A stretch of DNA of 64,000 bases, from positions 27,936-91,935 of the forward strand of contig NZ_APNL01000017.1 of NCBI RefSeq assembly GCF_040361435.1, in the 5' to 3' direction. The DNA is from Salinisphaera sp002433465. Its GTDB lineage: Bacteria > Pseudomonadota > Gammaproteobacteria > Nevskiales > Salinisphaeraceae. This document shows positions 53,633-63,149 of this stretch, piece by piece. Made by a program: the position numbers and the translations under genes. Each line of letters begins with the position of its first letter. Within the stretch, counting starts at the first letter, position 1. The notes under the pieces were generated by a model, which was given only the letters and a program-made list of their open reading frames with translations, was not told the origin of the DNA and made no database searches.

Positions 53633-55119
53633 TCGAAGCCTTTTTCGCCCAGATGCCGGCCCTGGTCATCGTCCTGCCGTTGCTGGCCGCGCCGATATGC
53701 GTGCTGCTGCACCGTGGCGGCCCCTCGTGGTTCGTCTATCTGCTTACCACCTGGGCCTGTTTCGGCCTGGCCTTTCTGCTGTTCGTTCAGGTCAAGATCG
53801 GCGGGCCCATCAGCTACGCGATGGGCGGCTGGGCGCCGCCGTTCGGCATCGAGCTGCGACTCGACGCGCTCAACACCGTGGTATTGCTGCTGGTTACCGG
53901 CATCGCCGCGATCAGCAGCGTCTATGCCAAGGCCAGCGTGGCCGCCGAGATCGCCAGTGAACGGGCCTATCTTTTCTATGCTGCCCTGCTGCTGTGCTTC
54001 TGTGGCCTGGCCGGCATCACCGTCACCGGCGACGCGTTCAACCTGTTCGTGTTCCTGGAGATTTCATCGCTGTCTTCGTACGCGCTGATCGCGATGGGCT
54101 CGAAGCGCCGGGCGCTGCTTTCGGCTTTTCAATACCTGATCATGGGCACGATCGGCGGCACCTTTCTGCTCATCGGCATCGGCTTTCTGTACATGATGAC
54201 CGGCAGCCTCAACATGGCCGATATCGCCGCCCGCCTGCCGGCGGTTGCCGATACGCGAACCGTGGAAGCAGGACTGGCCTTCATCGTGGTCGGCACCAGT
54301 CTCAAGTTCGCGCTATTCCCGGTTCATGTCTGGCTGCCCAACGCCTATACCTATGCGCCGTCGAGCGTAAGCGCCTTCATCGCGGCCACGGCCACGAAGG
54401 TCGCGGTGTATGCGCTGATGCGCTTTCTGTTCACCGTGTTCGGGGCCGCCTATGCCTTCGACCAGCTGCCGCTGGGCGAGGTGCTGCTGGTCTTGTCGGT
54501 TGCCGCGATGCTGTCCGGTTCCATGGCCGCGATCTTTCAGACCGACGTCAAGCGTCTGTTGGCGTGGTCGAGCATCGCCCAGATCGGCTATATCGTGATG
54601 GGCTTCGCGCTGGCGAGCACCGCTGGTGTAACGGCCTCGGTGGTCCACATGGTCAATCACGGGCTGATCAAGGGCGCTTTGTTCATGGCCGTGGGCGCGA
54701 TGTTCTGGCGTCTGCGCACCATCTCGCTCAACGATATCGCAGGCCTTGGGCGGCAGATGCCGATCACATCGGCAGCGTTCGTCGTCGCCGGGCTGTCACT
54801 GATCGGCGTGCCGGCCACCGGCGGTTTCATCAGCAAATGGGTGTTGCTGGAGGCGGTCATGGCCCCCGGTCACTACTGGCTCGCCGCCGCCATTCTGGTG
54901 AGTTCGCTCATGGCGCTGATCTATATCGGGCGCGTTGTGGAAGCGCTGTATTTCCGTGAACGCCCCGAGGGACACCCCGCGGTCGGCGAGGCGCCCGTGC
55001 TGATGCTGGCGGCGACATGGACTCTCGTGCTCGCCAATATCGCGGTCGGTCTGTATTCGACGCCGCTCGTCGGTGCTGCCGAACGCGCGGCGCGTGCGGT
55101 GCTGGGAGACGGCGTATGA
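53629..55119 (+). CDS. mrpD: MrpD-like proton-translocating subunit, copy 1
   Basis: 496 residues from GTG 53629, about 14 helices. The conserved ion-channel residues are present: Glu144 in VFLEISSLSSYAL, Lys in GTSLKFALFPVHVWLPNAY and Lys in AATATKVAVYAL. It is related to NuoL/M/N and should carry protons. It ends in an ATGA overlap with the next copy. Confidence 0.92.
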   Translation: MIEAFFAQMPALVIVLPLLAAPICVLLHRGGPSWFVYLLTTWACFGLAFLLFVQVKIGGPISYAMGGWAPPFGIELRLDALNTVVLLLVTGIAAISSVYAKASVAAEIASERAYLFYAALLLCFCGLAGITVTGDAFNLFVFLEISSLSSYALIAMGSKRRALLSAFQYLIMGTIGGTFLLIGIGFLYMMTGSLNMADIAARLPAVADTRTVEAGLAFIVVGTSLKFALFPVHVWLPNAYTYAPSSVSAFIAATATKVAVYALMRFLFTVFGAAYAFDQLPLGEVLLVLSVAAMLSGSMAAIFQTDVKRLLAWSSIAQIGYIVMGFALASTAGVTASVVHMVNHGLIKGALFMAVGAMFWRLRTISLNDIAGLGRQMPITSAAFVVAGLSLIGVPATGGFISKWVLLEAVMAPGHYWLAAAILVSSLMALIYIGRVVEALYFRERPEGHPAVGEAPVLMLAATWTLVLANIAVGLYSTPLVGAAERAARAVLGDGV

Positions 55120-56573
55120 GCGCGCAATGGCTTGGCTGGCTGGTCGCTTTTCCGGCGTTGATGAGTTTGCTCGTGGCTGCCTGCGGGCGCTGGCCCAATG
55201 TTCGCGAGTCGGTGAGCGTCGCCACGGCGGCCGTGTTGTTTGCCGGCATCGCGCTGTTCATTGATCCGGTCACCGCCGGCGAACGCCCGTCGCTGACGCT
55301 GTTCGAAGTACTGCCCGGCATCGGTCTGACCTTCACGCTCGAACCGCTCGGGCTGCTGTTTGCCCTGGTCGCCTCCGGGCTATGGCCGTTGACCACGATC
55401 TATGCCGCGGGCTACATGCGCGGCAACGAAGAACATGCCCAGACGCGCTTCTTCGTCTGCTTCGCACTCGCGATCTCGGCAGCCATCGGCATTGCCTTCT
55501 CGGGCAACCTGCTGACGCTTTTCATCTTTTACGAGATGCTCACGCTGTCGACCTACCCGCTGGTAACCCACCACGGCGATGTCGAATCGCGTAACGGCGG
55601 CCGCGTCTATCTGGGCATTTTGCTGACCACATCGATCGGCTTCTTCCTGCCGGCGATCATCATCACCTACCTGATCACCGGCACCATCACCTTCGATGAC
55701 GCTGGCCTGTTCGGCGACGCCGGGCTTGGCGTGCTTGCCGTCGGCGCCCTTTATGCGCTGTTTCTTTACGGCACCGGCAAGGCCGCGCTCATGCCGTTCC
55801 ACCGCTGGCTGCCGGCAGCGATGGTCGCACCGACGCCGGTTTCGGCACTGCTGCACGCCGTGGCCGTGGTCAAGGCCGGTGTTTTCATCGTGCTCAAGCT
55901 CACGGTGTACGTTTTCGGCGTCCAGTTTCTGGCCGATACCGGTGCTTCCGAATTGATGATGTGGGTAGCCGCGTTCACGGTTCTCGGCGCGTCGCTGATC
56001 GCGATGACCCGCGACAATCTCAAGGCCCGCCTCGCCTATTCCACGGTCAGCCAGCTGTCGTATATCGTGCTCGGGGCGACCATGGCGTCTAGCTTCGGCA
56101 TTCTCGGCGGGGGCATGCATATCGCCATGCACGCCTTTGCCAAGATCACGCTGTTCTTCTGCGCGGGGGCGATCTATACCGCGACCCACCGCAAGTACGT
56201 CAGCGAGCTGGACGGTCTCGGCTATGCGATGCCGATCACGTTCACCGCGTTTTTCATCGCATCGGTATCGCTGATCGGCATCCCGCCCATGGGCGGCATC
56301 TGGAGCAAGTGGTATCTGATGGAAGGGGCGGCCGACTCCGGTCATATCGCCATTATCATGGTTCTGGCACTGAGTTCGCTGCTCAATATCGTCTATCTGC
56401 TGGAAATTCCGACGCGGGCGTTCTTTCACAACCCACGCCCGGATACCCCGCGCAGCTGGCACGAAGCGCCCTGGGCCTGCGTGATTCCGCTATCCATCAC
56501 CGCGGCCGGTTGTATCGTCTGGTTCTTCTATCCGCTGCCGCTTCTCAAACTGCTTGCGCCGTGGGCGCCGTAG
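55116..56573 (+). CDS. MrpD-like proton-translocating subunit, copy 2
   Basis: 485 residues from ATG 55116; a longer frame upstream overlaps copy 1 and is spurious. Glu140 in FIFYEMLTLSTYP, Lys in YGTGKAALMPFHRWLPAAM and Lys in LLHAVAVVKAGVFI keep the channel pattern. Closer in sequence to NuoM/MrpD than copy 3 appears to be. 20 bases separate it from the small gene that follows. Confidence 0.9.
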   Translation: MSAQWLGWLVAFPALMSLLVAACGRWPNVRESVSVATAAVLFAGIALFIDPVTAGERPSLTLFEVLPGIGLTFTLEPLGLLFALVASGLWPLTTIYAAGYMRGNEEHAQTRFFVCFALAISAAIGIAFSGNLLTLFIFYEMLTLSTYPLVTHHGDVESRNGGRVYLGILLTTSIGFFLPAIIITYLITGTITFDDAGLFGDAGLGVLAVGALYALFLYGTGKAALMPFHRWLPAAMVAPTPVSALLHAVAVVKAGVFIVLKLTVYVFGVQFLADTGASELMMWVAAFTVLGASLIAMTRDNLKARLAYSTVSQLSYIVLGATMASSFGILGGGMHIAMHAFAKITLFFCAGAIYTATHRKYVSELDGLGYAMPITFTAFFIASVSLIGIPPMGGIWSKWYLMEGAADSGHIAIIMVLALSSLLNIVYLLEIPTRAFFHNPRPDTPRSWHEAPWACVIPLSITAAGCIVWFFYPLPLLKLLAPWAP

Positions 56574-56593
56574 CAATACGAGGTGAATTCGCC

Positions 56594-56857
56594 ATGTTGA
56601 TCGAACGCAACCCGCAGCAGTACCGCCGGCCAAGTACCCTTGCGCGTACCCGCTGGGCGCGCGTGCTCTATGTCGTATGCGCGCTCACCCTCGTACCCAG
56701 CCTGTTCATTCATCCGCACGCAGAGTTCGGTTTTGCGGAAATGCCCGCATTCCACGCCCTGCTGGCGTTCGTGACCGGCGTTGTGCTGGTACTGGCTGCC
56801 ATCCTGCTGCGCCGCCTGATCATGCGCGGCGAAGACTACTACGAGCACCGCACCTGA
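56594..56857 (+). CDS. small two-helix membrane protein in the Mrp operon
   Basis: 87 residues from ATG 56594. A basic N-terminus (MLIERNPQQYRRPSTLARTRW), two hydrophobic helices (RVLYVVCALTLVPSLFI; LLAFVTGVVLVLAAILL) and a polar end. GAGGTGAA lies 10 bases upstream. No recognised family; similar tiny proteins are annotated only as hypothetical. Its stop is one base before the start of MrpD copy 3, so it is a translated member of the operon. Confidence 0.7.
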   Translation: MLIERNPQQYRRPSTLARTRWARVLYVVCALTLVPSLFIHPHAEFGFAEMPAFHALLAFVTGVVLVLAAILLRRLIMRGEDYYEHRT

Positions 56858-56858
56858 C

Positions 56859-58553
56859 ATGCTCCCTGCCTGGTTGAACAACCCGGGGATGCTGCTGATT
56901 ATCGCCGGCAGCGTGATCCCCCTACTGCCCTACCGCCTGCGTATGGTCGTACTGCTGGGCGCGCCTGCTGCGAGCCTGCTCTGGCTCTGGCAGATCCCGC
57001 TCGGCACCACCACCACGATGGCGCTGCTCGACTACACGCTGACCCCCATGCGCGTCGACGGCCTCGCCTTCACCTTCGGGGTGATCTTCAACGTGGCCGC
57101 CTTCCTGTCTGGCGTGTACATGTGGCATACCCACAGCCGCCTGGAGCCGGCGGCCGCGCTGATCTATGCCGGCTCGGCGCTGGGCGCGGTGCTCGCGGGC
57201 GATCTGATCACGCTGTTCATGTTCTGGGAGGTCACCGCGATTGCCTCGGCGCTGCTGCTGGTGATTCGCGGGCTGCGGGACGCCATGATCGTGGCCCGTC
57301 GCTATCTGCTGGTACAGATCGGCTCGGGCCTGTTCCTGATGGGCGGGGCCGCGATCTATATCCATGCCACCGGCGATATCGCCTTCGGCCATATCGGCCT
57401 GGATGCGCCCGGCGGCTGGCTGATCCTGTTGGCCTTCGGCATCAAGGCGGCCTTTCCCTTGCTGCATAACTGGCTGCAGGATGCCTATCCCTCGGCCAGC
57501 GCCACCGGCACGGTGGTCCTGTCGGCCTTCACGACCAAGATGGCCATCTATGCTCTGGCCCGCGGCTATGCGGGCACGGATCTGCTGATTCCGATCGGCG
57601 CGGTGATGACGATATTCCCGATCGTCTACGCCATGCTTGCCAACGACCTGCGGCGGGTACTGTCCTACAGCCTGAACGTGCAGCTCGGCTTCATGGTGGT
57701 GGCCGTGGGTATCGGCACCGAGCTGGCGCTCAACGGCGCTGCGGCCCATGCCGTGACCCATATTCTGTACAAGGCGCTGTTGTTCATGTCCATCGGCGCC
57801 GTGCTGCACCAGACCGGGCACGTACGAGCGACCGAACTCGGCGGGCTGGCCCGCCAGATGCCCTGGACGGCGGCGTTCTGCGTTATTGGTGCCGCCTCTA
57901 TCAGCGCCTTTCCATTCATGGCGGGCTTTGTCAGCAAGTCTCTGATTCTCAAGGCAGTGGCCTACGAACACTGGCCCGGAATCTGGATCACGCTCACGGC
58001 GGCCTCGGCCGGCGCGTTGCTGTATGTCGGCATCAAGATTCCCTACTTCGCGTTTTTCGCCCCCAACGATCAGATCGAATGCAAGGAAGCGCCGCTCAAC
58101 ATGCGTCTGGCCATGGGCTTGACCGCGATCGCCTGTATCGCCCTCGGCCTGGTGCCTTCGCTGCTGTATTCGATCCTGCCCTATCCGGTCGACTACAACC
58201 CGTATACGGCCAGCCATATCGTCAGCCAGCTGCAGCTGCTCGCATTCTCGGCGCTAGTGTTCTGGCTGGCCTGGCGGGCCGGGCTATACCCGTTGCCCAA
58301 GCGTGCCGTGCACCTGGATACCGACTGGGTGTATCGCATGCTGCTGCCCCGCTTTGGTTACGTGGCGGAACGCGTCTATCACGCCGTGCTGGCCAAGTTC
58401 GGCAGCGGCATGAACAGCGTGACCGAACGCGGCATGGGGCGCCTGCGCCTGCGCTATGACGCCCGCGGGGTCATGTCGCGCACCTGGAGCACCGGCTGGA
58501 TGACGCTCTGGGTCGCCATATTGCTGGTGGTCTATCTGGTCCTCTATTACTGA
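56859..58553 (+). CDS. MrpD-like proton-translocating subunit, copy 3
   Basis: 564 residues, longer than copies 1 and 2. Glu124 in LFMFWEVTAIASA, Lys in AFGIKAAFPLLHNWLQDAY and Lys in SAFTTKMAIYALARGY are conserved. The C-terminal ~100 residues (LPKRAVHLDTDWVYRMLLPRFG...) form an extra cytoplasmic or amphipathic region plus a last helix, as in the N-terminal subunit of MrpA-less systems. Last gene of the operon. Confidence 0.9.
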   Translation: MLPAWLNNPGMLLIIAGSVIPLLPYRLRMVVLLGAPAASLLWLWQIPLGTTTTMALLDYTLTPMRVDGLAFTFGVIFNVAAFLSGVYMWHTHSRLEPAAALIYAGSALGAVLAGDLITLFMFWEVTAIASALLLVIRGLRDAMIVARRYLLVQIGSGLFLMGGAAIYIHATGDIAFGHIGLDAPGGWLILLAFGIKAAFPLLHNWLQDAYPSASATGTVVLSAFTTKMAIYALARGYAGTDLLIPIGAVMTIFPIVYAMLANDLRRVLSYSLNVQLGFMVVAVGIGTELALNGAAAHAVTHILYKALLFMSIGAVLHQTGHVRATELGGLARQMPWTAAFCVIGAASISAFPFMAGFVSKSLILKAVAYEHWPGIWITLTAASAGALLYVGIKIPYFAFFAPNDQIECKEAPLNMRLAMGLTAIACIALGLVPSLLYSILPYPVDYNPYTASHIVSQLQLLAFSALVFWLAWRAGLYPLPKRAVHLDTDWVYRMLLPRFGYVAERVYHAVLAKFGSGMNSVTERGMGRLRLRYDARGVMSRTWSTGWMTLWVAILLVVYLVLYY

Positions 58554-58601
58554 TCGCGAGCGCGGTCCGAGCTGCCCCGGCGACAGGGCAGTTCGTGGCA
58601 A

Positions 58602-58620
58602 GGTAAGTTCTGTATAACCT
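58602..58620. repeat. possible remnant terminal repeat of the MITE family
   Basis: GGTAAGTTCTGTATAACCT matches 16 of 19 bases of the MITE terminal repeat (38185-38167 read inverted). It lies in the 70-bp gap between MrpD copy 3 and the convergent dnaQ gene. No second arm was seen, so it may be a relic or chance. Confidence 0.35.
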
Positions 58621-58623
58621 CTT

Positions 58624-59349
58624 CTAGGCTTCGTCGAGGCTGCGCCACAGGCAGCGATCGCCGCTGGCCTTGGCCAGCATTTCCAGATAGCGCGCGTGGG
58701 CGGCCTGCTCCTCGTCGCTGGCTCGCGTGACCCGTGGCCGACCTGCTGCACGGGCCAAATGCTCGGCCAGCCCGGCGGTCGCCATCGCGCCGGTTTCGGC
58801 GTTGTCTTCGGCGGCCAGCCCAATATCGATCTGGCCGCCCGTCATGGCCAGATAGACATCCCCCAGCAACTGCGCGTCGAGCAAGGCGCCGTGCAGTTCG
58901 CGGTTGGAGTTGTCGATCTCGAAGCGCTTGCACAGGGCATCCAGACTGTTGCGCTGGCCGGGATAAAGCTGGCGCGCCTCGACCAGCGTATCGATCACCG
59001 GCTGGCGGGCTTCCAGCGGTTCATGGGCCGGGTTGACGGTCTTGAACTCGTGATTGAGAAAGCCCAGATCGAACGGCGCGTTGTGGATGATCAGCTCCGC
59101 GCCTTCAAGATACTCCGCCAGCGTCTGCGCGATTTCGGCAAAACGCGGCTTGTCGGCGAGAAACTCCAGGGTTATCCCGTGCACGTCGATGGCGCCCTGA
59201 TCGATCTCCCGATCGGGGTGGATATACAGATGCAGATCGTTGCCGGTCAGCCGCCGGTTGGCCAGTTCGACACAGCCCACCTCGATGATGCGATGCCCCT
59301 GGGCTGGCTCCAGGCCGGTGGTTTCGGTATCGAGAACGATCTGTCGCAT
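58624..59349 (-). CDS. dnaQ: DNA polymerase III epsilon subunit (3'-5' proofreading exonuclease)
   Basis: 241 residues from ATG 59349 (MRQIVLDTETTG). ExoI motif Asp7/Glu9, ExoII region IIHNAPFDLGFLNHEF and ExoIII HGALLDAQLLGDVY are intact. The C-terminal ~60 residues hold the polymerase-binding tail. The rnhA gene lies 35 bases upstream on the same strand, the conserved rnhA-dnaQ order of many gammaproteobacteria. Confidence 0.95.
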   Translation of the reverse strand: MRQIVLDTETTGLEPAQGHRIIEVGCVELANRRLTGNDLHLYIHPDREIDQGAIDVHGITLEFLADKPRFAEIAQTLAEYLEGAELIIHNAPFDLGFLNHEFKTVNPAHEPLEARQPVIDTLVEARQLYPGQRNSLDALCKRFEIDNSNRELHGALLDAQLLGDVYLAMTGGQIDIGLAAEDNAETGAMATAGLAEHLARAAGRPRVTRASDEEQAAHARYLEMLAKASGDRCLWRSLDEA

Positions 59350-59384
59350 AGGCTTTCGCTTGAAGTTGGGTCGGGTCGGTCGGG

Positions 59385-59825
59385 TTAGCGTTTCATCTCG
59401 TCGATGCCGCGGTTGGCCAGGGCATCCGCGGCTTCGTTGCCGGGATCGCCGCTGTGGCCTTTCACCCAGTGCCATTCGATCTCGTGGCGCTGGGTGGCTT
59501 CATCCAGGGCACGCCAGAGGTCGTCGTTCTTGACCGGCTTTTTTGCCGCGGTCTTCCACCCGTTGCGCTTCCAGTTGTGCATCCAGCTGGTGATGCCCTG
59601 GCGCACGTAGTTGGAGTCGGTATGCAGTTCGACACGACAGGCGCGCTTGAGCGCGTTCAGCGCTTCGATCGCGGCCATCAACTCCATGCGGTTATTAGTG
59701 GTATTGGCTTCGCCGCCACACAGTTCGCGCGTATTTTCGCCGTGGCGCAGCAGCGCGCCCCAGCCGCCGGGCCCGGGGTTTCCGCGGCAGGCACCGTCGG
59801 TATAGATGACTACGGGTTCGCTCAT
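59385..59825 (-). CDS. rnhA: ribonuclease HI
   Basis: 146 residues. Asp10 (YTDGACRGNPGPGGWG), Glu48 (NRMELMA), Asp70 (HTDSNYV) match the catalytic residues of E. coli RNase HI at the same numbering, and the fourth Asp and His (KGHSGDPGNEAADAL) are present. It removes RNA from RNA-DNA hybrids. The ATG overlaps the upstream methyltransferase stop. Confidence 0.96.
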   Translation of the reverse strand: MSEPVVIYTDGACRGNPGPGGWGALLRHGENTRELCGGEANTTNNRMELMAAIEALNALKRACRVELHTDSNYVRQGITSWMHNWKRNGWKTAAKKPVKNDDLWRALDEATQRHEIEWHWVKGHSGDPGNEAADALANRGIDEMKR

Positions 59826-60571
59826 CGGCGGCAGTTTACGCGATGCAAGGCCTGGCGCGCCAAACCCACGGCCGCGCGTTTGCGCGGGCCGGGCAGCGGC
59901 TTGCGAATGGGCGTGTACGGCGCAACCTGGCGGCGTGCGCACAGCCCATAGGCCTGGGCGCACCAGGCGATCGAGCGCGCGCTGCGGCGATCCTCGCCCA
60001 CCCGGTGATAACCGCCGAAGAACGGAAAGCCCAGGCCGTATCGCACCAGGCGCTCCGGCTCGAATTCGAGCAGCCGCAGCCAGTCATAGAGCCGCGACGC
60101 GCTCGGCGGTGCCGAGCACGGCCTGAAGCGTGGCGTGCGCCGCGTGGGAAAGCCCTGGCGTAGCGCCCACAGCGATAAAGGGTTGAATGCGAGGATTATC
60201 AGCTGGCCACGGGCGTTGAGAACGCGTGCGCATTCGCGTAGCAGCGCATGGGGCTCGGCGACCTGCTCCAGAGCATGGGCAAGCACGAGCGCATCGACGC
60301 TGGCGCTGGCCAACGGCAGATGGCGTCCGTCGAAGGCAATATCGGCCCGCGTATCCACGCCGAACCCCAGCTGCCACTGACAGAGCGTGCCGGCATGCGC
60401 GAGCGTGGCATGCCCATAGCCCCAGCGGCCGATCTGCACACAGCGATACCCGGTCAGGTTGGGTAGCAGCTGGGTCAGTACGCGCCGTTCATACTGCAGG
60501 AACAGCCGCGCACGCGGCGTGGCCAGCCACTCCGCAGAATCCGTGTACTTGCCAGGCAGGAATCGAAACAA
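59822..60571 (-). CDS. class I SAM-dependent methyltransferase next to rnhA
   Basis: 249 residues. A degenerate SAM-binding strand CVQIGRWGYGHATL (the usual E/D-x-G-x-G is altered), then FDGRHLPLASASVDALVLAHALE and LILAFNPLSLW. This gene is conserved beside rnhA-dnaQ and opposite gloB in many gammaproteobacteria, annotated as a methyltransferase of unknown target. The only start available at the N-terminus is TTG 60571 (MFRFLPGKYTD). Its ATGA-like junction with rnhA indicates coupling. Confidence 0.8.
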   Translation of the reverse strand: MFRFLPGKYTDSAEWLATPRARLFLQYERRVLTQLLPNLTGYRCVQIGRWGYGHATLAHAGTLCQWQLGFGVDTRADIAFDGRHLPLASASVDALVLAHALEQVAEPHALLRECARVLNARGQLIILAFNPLSLWALRQGFPTRRTPRFRPCSAPPSASRLYDWLRLLEFEPERLVRYGLGFPFFGGYHRVGEDRRSARSIAWCAQAYGLCARRQVAPYTPIRKPLPGPRKRAAVGLARQALHRVNCRR

Positions 60572-60606
60572 TTGATTTTGCCTCAGGCGGTTGGCAACAT
60601 TCGCAG

Positions 60607-61383
60607 ATGCTCGAGATCAAAGCACTTCCGGCACTGTCCGACAACTATATCTGGGTGGTCAAAGCTCAGGACAGCGACACGGTCGCCATCGTCGACCCCG
60701 GCGAGGCCCGGCCCGTACTGCAATATCTGTCGGAACATGGGCTTGCCGTGGGTGCCTACTTGATTACCCATCATCACGGCGATCACGTCGGCGGCCTCGA
60801 CGACCTGCTTGGGAAGCATCCCGCGCCGGTCTACGGGCCGGCAGGCGAGGCCGATCGTATTGCGCAGATCACCCAGGCAGTGGCCGGCGGCGATCAATTC
60901 GCGCTCGATTTCCTGGGCGCCGATTTCGAAGTGATCGACGTGCCCGGACATACGCTCGGGCATATCGCCTACGTCACCCCGGGCGTGCTGCTGGCCGGCG
61001 ACGCCCTCTTTCGCGGCGGCTGCGGGCGCGTATTCGAAGGTACCCATGCCCAGATGCAGGCGTCGCTGGCACGTCTGCGTGCGCTGCCCGAGGCCACCGA
61101 AGTCTACGGCGGGCACGAGTACACGCAGAAGAATCTGGCGTTCGCGCAGACCGTCGAACCCGACAACCGCGCGATTGCCACGGTTATTCGCGAAGTCGAT
61201 GCGCTGCGCGCCAACAACAAACCCACCCTGCCCGGCACCTTGGCCGAAGAACGAGATATCAACCCGTTTTTGCGCTGGGATCAGCCCGACGTGGTCGCGG
61301 CTGCAGAACAACGCGCCGGCCGGTCGCTGACCGACGCCGGGGAGATTTTTGCCGTATTGCGTGAATGGAAGGATGCCTCTTAA
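60607..61383 (+). CDS. gloB: hydroxyacylglutathione hydrolase (glyoxalase II)
   Basis: 258 residues from ATG 60607; the longer open frame upstream covers the divergent methyltransferase. The metallo-beta-lactamase motif THHHGDHVGGL (residues 54-64), Asp in LAGDALFRGGCGR and HEYT near 170 bind two metals. It hydrolyses S-lactoylglutathione in methylglyoxal detoxification. The mltD start lies inside its 3' end. Confidence 0.94.
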   Translation: MLEIKALPALSDNYIWVVKAQDSDTVAIVDPGEARPVLQYLSEHGLAVGAYLITHHHGDHVGGLDDLLGKHPAPVYGPAGEADRIAQITQAVAGGDQFALDFLGADFEVIDVPGHTLGHIAYVTPGVLLAGDALFRGGCGRVFEGTHAQMQASLARLRALPEATEVYGGHEYTQKNLAFAQTVEPDNRAIATVIREVDALRANNKPTLPGTLAEERDINPFLRWDQPDVVAAAEQRAGRSLTDAGEIFAVLREWKDAS

Positions 61384-63112
61384 GGCGGGTGGCGCGCTCG
61401 CCGCGCTGATCGCCTCGACCACGCTTGTATTTACCGGCTGCGCCACGCAGACGCCCAACCGTGCCCCGGTGCAGGAAACCGTTCGGCCGAGCAGTGCCAC
61501 GGTCACCCCTGCCGATACTGCACCCGCGGTCGAAACCGACGATGTCGAAATCGAGGACGATTTCGACGAAGACGCGGAAGACGATCTGGAACTGGCCGGC
61601 GCCAGCGCAGCGGACTGGCCGGATCCACAGACCGATCTCTGGTCACAAATCCGCAACGGCTTCGAACTCGACGGCTACGGCAAGCGTTATCGCGTACGCC
61701 GCTGGACACAGCAGTTCGCCACCCATCAACGCAATCTCCAGGCGTCGCTGGATCGAGCCCAGCCGTTCCTGTGGCATATCGTGCAGCGGATCGACGAACG
61801 TGGCCTGCCGACCGAGCTGGCCCTGCTACCCATCGTGGAAAGCGGCTACGACCCCTCGGCACGCTCGTATATGGGCGCGAGCGGTCTTTGGCAGTTCATG
61901 CCGGGCACCGCCGACCATATGGGGCTGTCGCGAGACTGGTGGTACGACGGGCGTAACGACGTGATTGCCTCTACCGACGCGGCCCTGTCCTATCTGGACG
62001 ATCTGCACCGCCGCTACGGCGGCGACTGGTTGCTCGCACTCGCCGCCTACAACGCCGGTCCCGGCCGCGTCGACGCGGCCCTTGCGCGCGCGCAGCGCGA
62101 AGACCCGGACGCGACCTACTGGGATCTCGAGCTGCCGCTGGAAACCACCGAATACGTGCCCAAACTGCTCGCGCTGCGCCGCATCATGTTTGCGCCCGAA
62201 CGCTTCGGTTTCGAATGGCCGACGCTGGATAACACGCCGCGCACACGCGCCGTCGAGCTGCCCGCTCAGACCGAGGTGGCCGTGGCAGCGCGTATGCTCA
62301 ACATGTCCGAGCAGGATCTGCGCCGTCTCAATCCGGCACTGCAGCGTTGGGCCAGCGCGCCCGGTAGTGGCGCGACGCTGCTCGTACCGGCGGGCAAGGC
62401 CGACGCGTTCAAAAAAGCGCTGGCCGAAGCCTCGCCAGGCATGCTGGTGCAACGCAGCACCCATACCTACACGGTTCGACGCGGCGACGTGCTGGGCTCG
62501 ATCGCAGCACGATACAACATGAGCGTGGCCGCCCTGCGCCAGGCCAACCGCCTGCGCGGCGATCGCATCCGGGTAGGTCAGAAGCTCACGGTTCCGCGCG
62601 CCGGTGATGCCGGTGACCCGGCCCCGGTGGCCGAACCCGCGGAAACCTATGTCGTGCAAACCGGCGATTCACTCTGGGAGATCGCGCAGCGCTACAACGT
62701 CGATGTGGCGGCGATGCGCAGCAGCAACCCGGGCGTGAGCGCCTCGCTGAGCCCGGGCCAGAAACTCACCATCCCCGGCTCGGCGTCGCCGCCCGCCCCC
62801 AGCACGCATATCGTCAAAAACGGCGACTCGCTCTGGGACATTGCCAACGCCAACGATGTAACCGTGGCCGACCTGCGCCGCTGGAACCGGCTGGAACCGA
62901 ATACGCGGCTGCAGCCAGGGCAATCGATTGCCGTTGATGGCCCCGCGCCGTTGCCGGACTTCTACGAGGTCGAGACGGGCGACTCGCTGTGGTCCATCGC
63001 CGCACGTTTTTCGATGCAGGTAACCACCCTGCGCAGCTTGAACGATATGTCGTCGGGGAGCACCATTCGTCCAGGACAGCGGTTGCGCCTGCAGCCCGTG
63101 TCTTCGAGTTGA
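61373..63112 (+). CDS. mltD: membrane-bound lytic murein transglycosylase D, four LysM domains
   Basis: 579 residues from ATG 61373; TTG 61349 with GGAG four bases before it is an alternative. A lipoprotein signal ends with lipobox LVFTGC (Cys23). The SLT domain has LPIVESGYDPSARS (catalytic Glu156) and SGLWQFMPGTADHMGL. The C-terminal half has four LysM repeats beginning near YTVRRGDVL, YVVQTGDSLW, HIVKNGDSLW and YEVETGDSLW. Cleaves murein with anhydro-muramic product at the outer membrane. Overlaps the end of gloB. Confidence 0.93.
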   Translation: MPLKAGGALAALIASTTLVFTGCATQTPNRAPVQETVRPSSATVTPADTAPAVETDDVEIEDDFDEDAEDDLELAGASAADWPDPQTDLWSQIRNGFELDGYGKRYRVRRWTQQFATHQRNLQASLDRAQPFLWHIVQRIDERGLPTELALLPIVESGYDPSARSYMGASGLWQFMPGTADHMGLSRDWWYDGRNDVIASTDAALSYLDDLHRRYGGDWLLALAAYNAGPGRVDAALARAQREDPDATYWDLELPLETTEYVPKLLALRRIMFAPERFGFEWPTLDNTPRTRAVELPAQTEVAVAARMLNMSEQDLRRLNPALQRWASAPGSGATLLVPAGKADAFKKALAEASPGMLVQRSTHTYTVRRGDVLGSIAARYNMSVAALRQANRLRGDRIRVGQKLTVPRAGDAGDPAPVAEPAETYVVQTGDSLWEIAQRYNVDVAAMRSSNPGVSASLSPGQKLTIPGSASPPAPSTHIVKNGDSLWDIANANDVTVADLRRWNRLEPNTRLQPGQSIAVDGPAPLPDFYEVETGDSLWSIAARFSMQVTTLRSLNDMSSGSTIRPGQRLRLQPVSSS

Positions 63113-63149
63113 TGGCAACCCGTTCGGCTTGACGCTTAGAGGAGAAGAC

